In this document: positions 60,282 to 64,000 of the stretch, in pieces | Layout: every line of letters starts with the position of its first letter | How positions within the stretch are numbered: position 1 is the stretch's first letter | Translations under genes and position numbers: made by a program | Assembly: GCF_002078875.1 (NCBI RefSeq) | Contig: NC_034409.1 | Coordinates: 102,705,226-102,769,225, forward strand | Source: Numida meleagris | Taxonomy: Eukaryota; Chordata; Aves; Galliformes; Numididae | Direction: 5' to 3' | Length of the DNA: 64,000 nucleotides | Notes under the pieces: generated by a model | The model's database searches: none | What the model was told of the DNA's origin: nothing | What the model saw: only the letters and a program-made list of their open reading frames with translations

Positions 60282-61346
60282 GTAAGTACTGCTTGATGCT
60301 TATTCTTTGGGCAAGCAGGTGAGAGGGTAAAAAAATGCTTAAAAGTTTCTCAAGTCATTACCCAAGTTGTTTTTTTTTTTTCCTAATTCTTTCATAGTAA
60401 CCATATAATGGAGATATTCCTTGCAAACTAGAAGTGTTATTTCAAATAATAATTCCCCAGGTTGCTGAAATAATTGCTGATAGGCTTTACATCTCATGAG
60501 AAGGAGTGTTTCTGGAGAAGTACATTACTCTTCCATAGAAAACGAATGGTACATTTGCCCTCCCAGTGTAGGCTGTTGTGCAGTCAGTGCCTAATATGTA
60601 TGCAGCCTGGCCCACTTGACTTGGCAGGCGTTCTCCCAGACCATTTTCTCTCTTCTTTAGCATTGCTCTTCTTAAAATCCATGCCCTTCAGTGCCTGTGC
60701 TAATGATGCATAGCTACTCAGCTCACCTAGCTGAGAGCCCAGGTCCTGAAGGGAACATCCCTGTGAGCCTGCAGTACCCTGTGTTTCCTTCCCTCTGCTG
60801 CGTGGCTGCTCTGTATGTGTCTGAAGGGAACTGTCACCTTGCCACGTCACCCCTTCTTCTACATCTGGGGCATCTGAGTTCCCTAGCTGTGTTTTGTGTG
60901 ATAGTTGCTCAAGTGCTAGGCTGGGCAATGAGCACAAAGGCATGCTGCACTCTCTCTTCCCATGACCTCTAAACATGACTGTCTGTGGTCAGGCGAGGAG
61001 TCTTAAACAGTCAAGTGTCTGTAGGCTCCTACATCACATAATCAGTAGGGTGGGTTTATGGAGCTTTCTTTTTGAAATGTTTTTTTCCTTTGAGAAATTA
61101 TCCCTGATTACCTGTTCTTCTGACAACAGCTTCTTAGTTTTCTCTCTTCTCAGTTCTCATAACAAGCATGTTTTAATGATGGCATCAACGATATTTAGAA
61201 TGTAATGGATCATATTCATCATCTCCGTAAGTTGATGCAACTCTACTGAATGCAAGGAGTGGACATGGTCCATTAAGCAGTAGCCAAACATCAGTTTTCT
61301 CTAATTATCTTACAAACTTTGATTTTCTGTGCTCCTCTCTCCACAG
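60282..61346. other. HUNK intron 7
   Basis: This 1.1 kb intron has a perfect GTAAGT donor and a CTCTCCACAG acceptor. Unique DNA with a poly-T run at 60370-60381. Frames on both strands between 60474 and 60976 overlap and have no recognised domain. Confidence 0.8.
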
Positions 61347-61430
61347 AAATCTGAAGTCCAGGACAATATTTGCCACAAGAACCAGCTATACCAGATTGAC
61401 AAGTACAAGGCAAATAAAGACTCCTATGAG
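61347..61430 (+). CDS. HUNK: HUNK exon 8: start of the C-terminal tail
   Basis: The 84 nt (28 codons, phase 0 at both ends) encode residues 365-392. The exon opens with KSEVQDNICHKNQLYQID and ends in KDSYE before the GTAAAG donor. It links the UBA-like segment to the long, mostly disordered tail. It resembles the mammalian KSDIQD...YQIEKY block but is more diverged than the kinase exons. Because both phases are zero, skipping it would keep the frame. Confidence 0.93.
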
Positions 61431-64000
61431 GTAAAGCTCATTAAAGCTTCTTAAGGTACTTGGAAAGCAGGCTTGAGGATCGCCACCAATTGGGATTAAG
61501 ACAATGAGTTTCTGGAACTGTGAAGAAAAAAAAAGATCTGCACAGAACCATCCTCTCAATTTCTTTTTGAGGGAAAAAAATAGCAGCCCCCTAGAGTGGA
61601 AGTTTAAAGATGACTTTCAGCTTTCAGGAGGGAAAAAAAATCCTCTGTTCAGCAAAATAAAACAAATCTTCTTCAGAGGGCCCTTTAGTTTCATTCTGAG
61701 GTGTAAGTTGCTGTAGAAGACCATATCTTCATTGTGTTGAGTTTAAAGACCTTGGTGGTGTAGGGCAAAAAGCTGAGTGACTGCCAGGATTCACCTTCCA
61801 CGATAGTTTGGCGTAGATCTGCATAGCAGAGTGCACTGACCCGGCAGAGCCTAGGCTTGACTACTAGAAACAGCAAAACTATATTAGCACAAAACTCTGC
61901 CCAGGTGAATTTTTTGCTTCCTAGCAGAACTGGTGGAGAATTAGCCAGCTGTGTTGTGAAGGACTTCCCTTGGCCAGAGCAAAGATGGAACCAGGTTACT
62001 GTTCACTCTGTCTGTCTCCAGTCTTCTTGCCTGCAGTAGAGAAGATAACTTATATTAAAGGAATGCATAACAGATAATAGGAATCCTCTCCTGTCTGGAT
62101 TTTTGTTCCCTGGCTATTTCTTGGTGAAGCACTAAAGTTACAAGGGTTGTGTGAACTATACAAGTTGTATCTGACAATATAAATAGCAGTGTTCCTGAGG
62201 AGCTTGCTACTCTTCAGTGTTGGATTGATGGTTTAATTGTAGGAACAGATTTGTTTCATGGCTGGTTTTGTTTATTTTAAAGACTGCTTGCAAATTTAAT
62301 AGAAAAGCTGAGTCGCAAGCCAGATGGAAATATCAGGGCAAATCACTTACCATTCTTTTCTTACATAAATTGAAACCACCTTACTTAACATGTATCAGCA
62401 GTGGGTAGACTCAGCAAATATCATATTTCAAAATGCTCCGTGGCAGTTTGCTTCAAACTGCTGCAGGGCAAATGTCCCCTCAGAACACAGGCAGGTCCCC
62501 AGAGGTTGTGATGCAGGCATTGCACAGTGCGTCCTGACCCTACCAGGCTCAGACTCCTCCAGCTGCCGGTGCTGCCTCCCTGCACAAGGGTCCCAGGCGT
62601 ACCCTGCATGGCATTCAGGTGCTGGCTTACTGCTTCTGCATCCATGCTGTGTGCAGGAGAGTCTGCAGCAAGGCCTGTGTGAGCGCCTGCACATAGCTAG
62701 CGCACATAACTAGTAATGGTGTGACTCAATGACCCTAGTTTTGTTTGTATGCATCCTTAGGGATGAAGGCTCTCTCCACAGCCTCTCCTGCACTCAGAGT
62801 TAGTCCCAGGGTAGCTATTTAGAGGATGAGGGTGCATCTTTTCTTTCTTGAAATAGTTACCTTAGTGCAATCGCAGTGCAGACACTATTATAATAATACA
62901 GTATAATCTCTTTCTACATGGGCACAGCTGAATATAAAGCATGTTGATATTGCCTTAGCTATATTTACATGAGAGGATTGTATTACCCCAGGACAGTTAA
63001 AGCGGCACGCTTGGGTGAATGCAAGCCCTGAGATGCTCCTGCTGCTTGCAGCTGTGGTAGATGTCTGCTAAAATGCCTTCCTGGGCATGGATGGAAGTGT
63101 CTGGGTGGTGCTGCTGGAGCTCGGGGTGATAGAATTCATAAGTTGAGAAGGATTCGTTAGCTGTGGTCCTGGTCCTCCTGCCATCCCCTGTGCACAACCT
63201 GGAAGTAGGTGGCCCTGGTCCCCAGACAGATACCCCCAAGGCAGCATGGCTGTGCGTTGCCGTGGCAATAGCAGGAGAGAGGTGGTCAGGCACAGCAGAC
63301 GCAGCTGACTGCGTTTCTTCCACCTCACTCATCCTGTGAAATGAGGATGTTCCGTAGGCTGGGGCCGGCTGCCAGCAGCACTGGCTGTTGCTGGGCCACG
63401 CAGTGCAGCACATGGGCAGGGGCAGGCCTAGCCCTTCTGTCCCTTCAGTGTCCTAAACTGCGTGGTAGCACTGGTGTGTCAGGGCAGGGGTGCTGAGAGC
63501 TGCTCTAAGGGCTAAGTATCTGGGTGGTTTTGCAGGCTGGCCTTCTTGGGGCAGTTGGGCAGTGTCTCTTTTTGTGCCACAGAGGCCACAGGTGGTGAGC
63601 AGTCGTTCCTGCAGCAAACCCAGGGACTAGCGCTGAGGATCTCTGCTTTCCGTAGACGAGCCAGTGGGCTCAGGCTCAAGGAATTTGTGATTTTAAGAAC
63701 TTATGTCGTCGTCCTATCACAATATTAGGCATGGCCAAGGCAAATACCCACTATCTTCCTTTCAAGTCCATTGCTGGGGCTAATGTGGATTTTAGGGTCG
63801 AGGTCAGGACAGGAAATAGCAGAGGCTGATGTAATGCTGAACCTATTCAAGTATAACATACCGGTACAACCCTTTCATTGTGCAGCAGCATGCCATTGCA
63901 TGGCTGCGTATAGCACGGTGAGGAGTGAACTTGTATAACTCTCCCAAAGGAACACTTCCTTTCCTTTTTAAAATATAATAGTGTGTGGAAACATGGGAGT
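61431..64000. other. HUNK intron 8 (incomplete at the right edge)
   Basis: I searched this 2.6 kb for the next tail block (expected to begin near the ASLDTWTRDLEF-type sequence of mammals) and did not see it, so the remaining exons lie beyond 64000. A G+C-richer stretch at about 62440-62700 and another at 63000-63620 give chance frames on both strands without known motifs. No CR1 copy was recognised. Confidence 0.7.

Larger units (their letters stand above)
14530..64000 (+). other. HUNK: HUNK locus, 5' end and first eight visible coding exons (partial)
   Basis: HUNK (also called MAK-V) is a serine/threonine kinase of the AMPK/SNF1-related family, named from mammary tissue and Neu-driven tumours. 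Eight exons with GT-AG borders and compatible phases join into 392 codons without a stop. Order of domains: Ala-rich N-terminal tail (1-30), kinase domain (about 33-291), linker, UBA-like helices (about 309-360), and the start of the C-terminal tail (to 392). The kinase is complete and all catalytic residues are kept. The start codon is in a gap and the rest of the tail lies beyond the right edge. I know the family from remembered mammalian sequence, which agrees almost residue for residue through the kinase domain. Confidence 0.95.

Noticed and set aside
61431..64000. HUNK exon 9
   Set aside because: I looked for the expected tail sequence in all + frames and found nothing that matches, so I place it beyond the window.
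238..64000. tRNA, rRNA, endogenous retrovirus or CRISPR features
   Set aside because: No cloverleaf with A and B boxes, no LTR or gag/pol signature and no regularly spaced direct repeats were seen by eye.

Overview
The window is avian nuclear DNA. At least eighteen CR1 LINE fragments carry the bird-type 3' end (a tail of ATTCTATG-like octamers). There are also a few much older CR1 and MIR-like remnants, large introns, a CpG island and two runs of N. The CR1 type suggests a galliform such as chicken or turkey, but that is an inference. No bacterial, phage, CRISPR or viral features are present.

The only gene I can support is HUNK (hormonally up-regulated Neu-associated kinase, a serine/threonine kinase of the AMPK/SNF1-related group), on the + strand. 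Eight coding exons were assembled by hand from GT-AG boundaries with matching phases: 15011-15184, 34061-34353, 42393-42448, 47461-47596, 49389-49516, 55632-55767, 60113-60281 and 61347-61430. Joined, they give 1176 nt, or 392 codons, in one open frame. These cover the N-terminal tail, the whole kinase domain (glycine loop, VAVK, HRD, DFG, APE) and the UBA-like segment behind it. The start codon is hidden by a 150-base gap (14861-15010). The long C-terminal tail (roughly the last 300+ residues of a protein of about 714 in mammals, from memory) lies beyond the right edge. Residue numbers below count from the first visible residue, A1 at 15011.

Layout: 1-237 is a gap. From 238 to about 14.5 kb is gene-free upstream DNA with seven bird-type CR1 pieces, one ancient CR1 copy and a purine-rich tract. 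A further CR1 tail (14369-14463) sits just upstream of a CpG island (about 14530-15330) that holds exon 1 and presumably the promoter. Intron 1 is 18.9 kb and introns 2-7 are 8.0, 5.0, 1.8, 6.1, 4.3 and 1.1 kb. Intron 8 runs off the window. Introns hold CR1 fragments, simple repeats and otherwise unremarkable AT-rich sequence; no nested gene was found.

No new biological system is evident. The points most worth a second look are the exon 7 donor (which appears to add two residues compared with the mammalian protein), an imperfect 57-59 bp duplication and G-quadruplex-prone runs at the start of intron 1, a CR1 tail beside the promoter, and the ancient repeat copies at 4281, 35433 and 41533.
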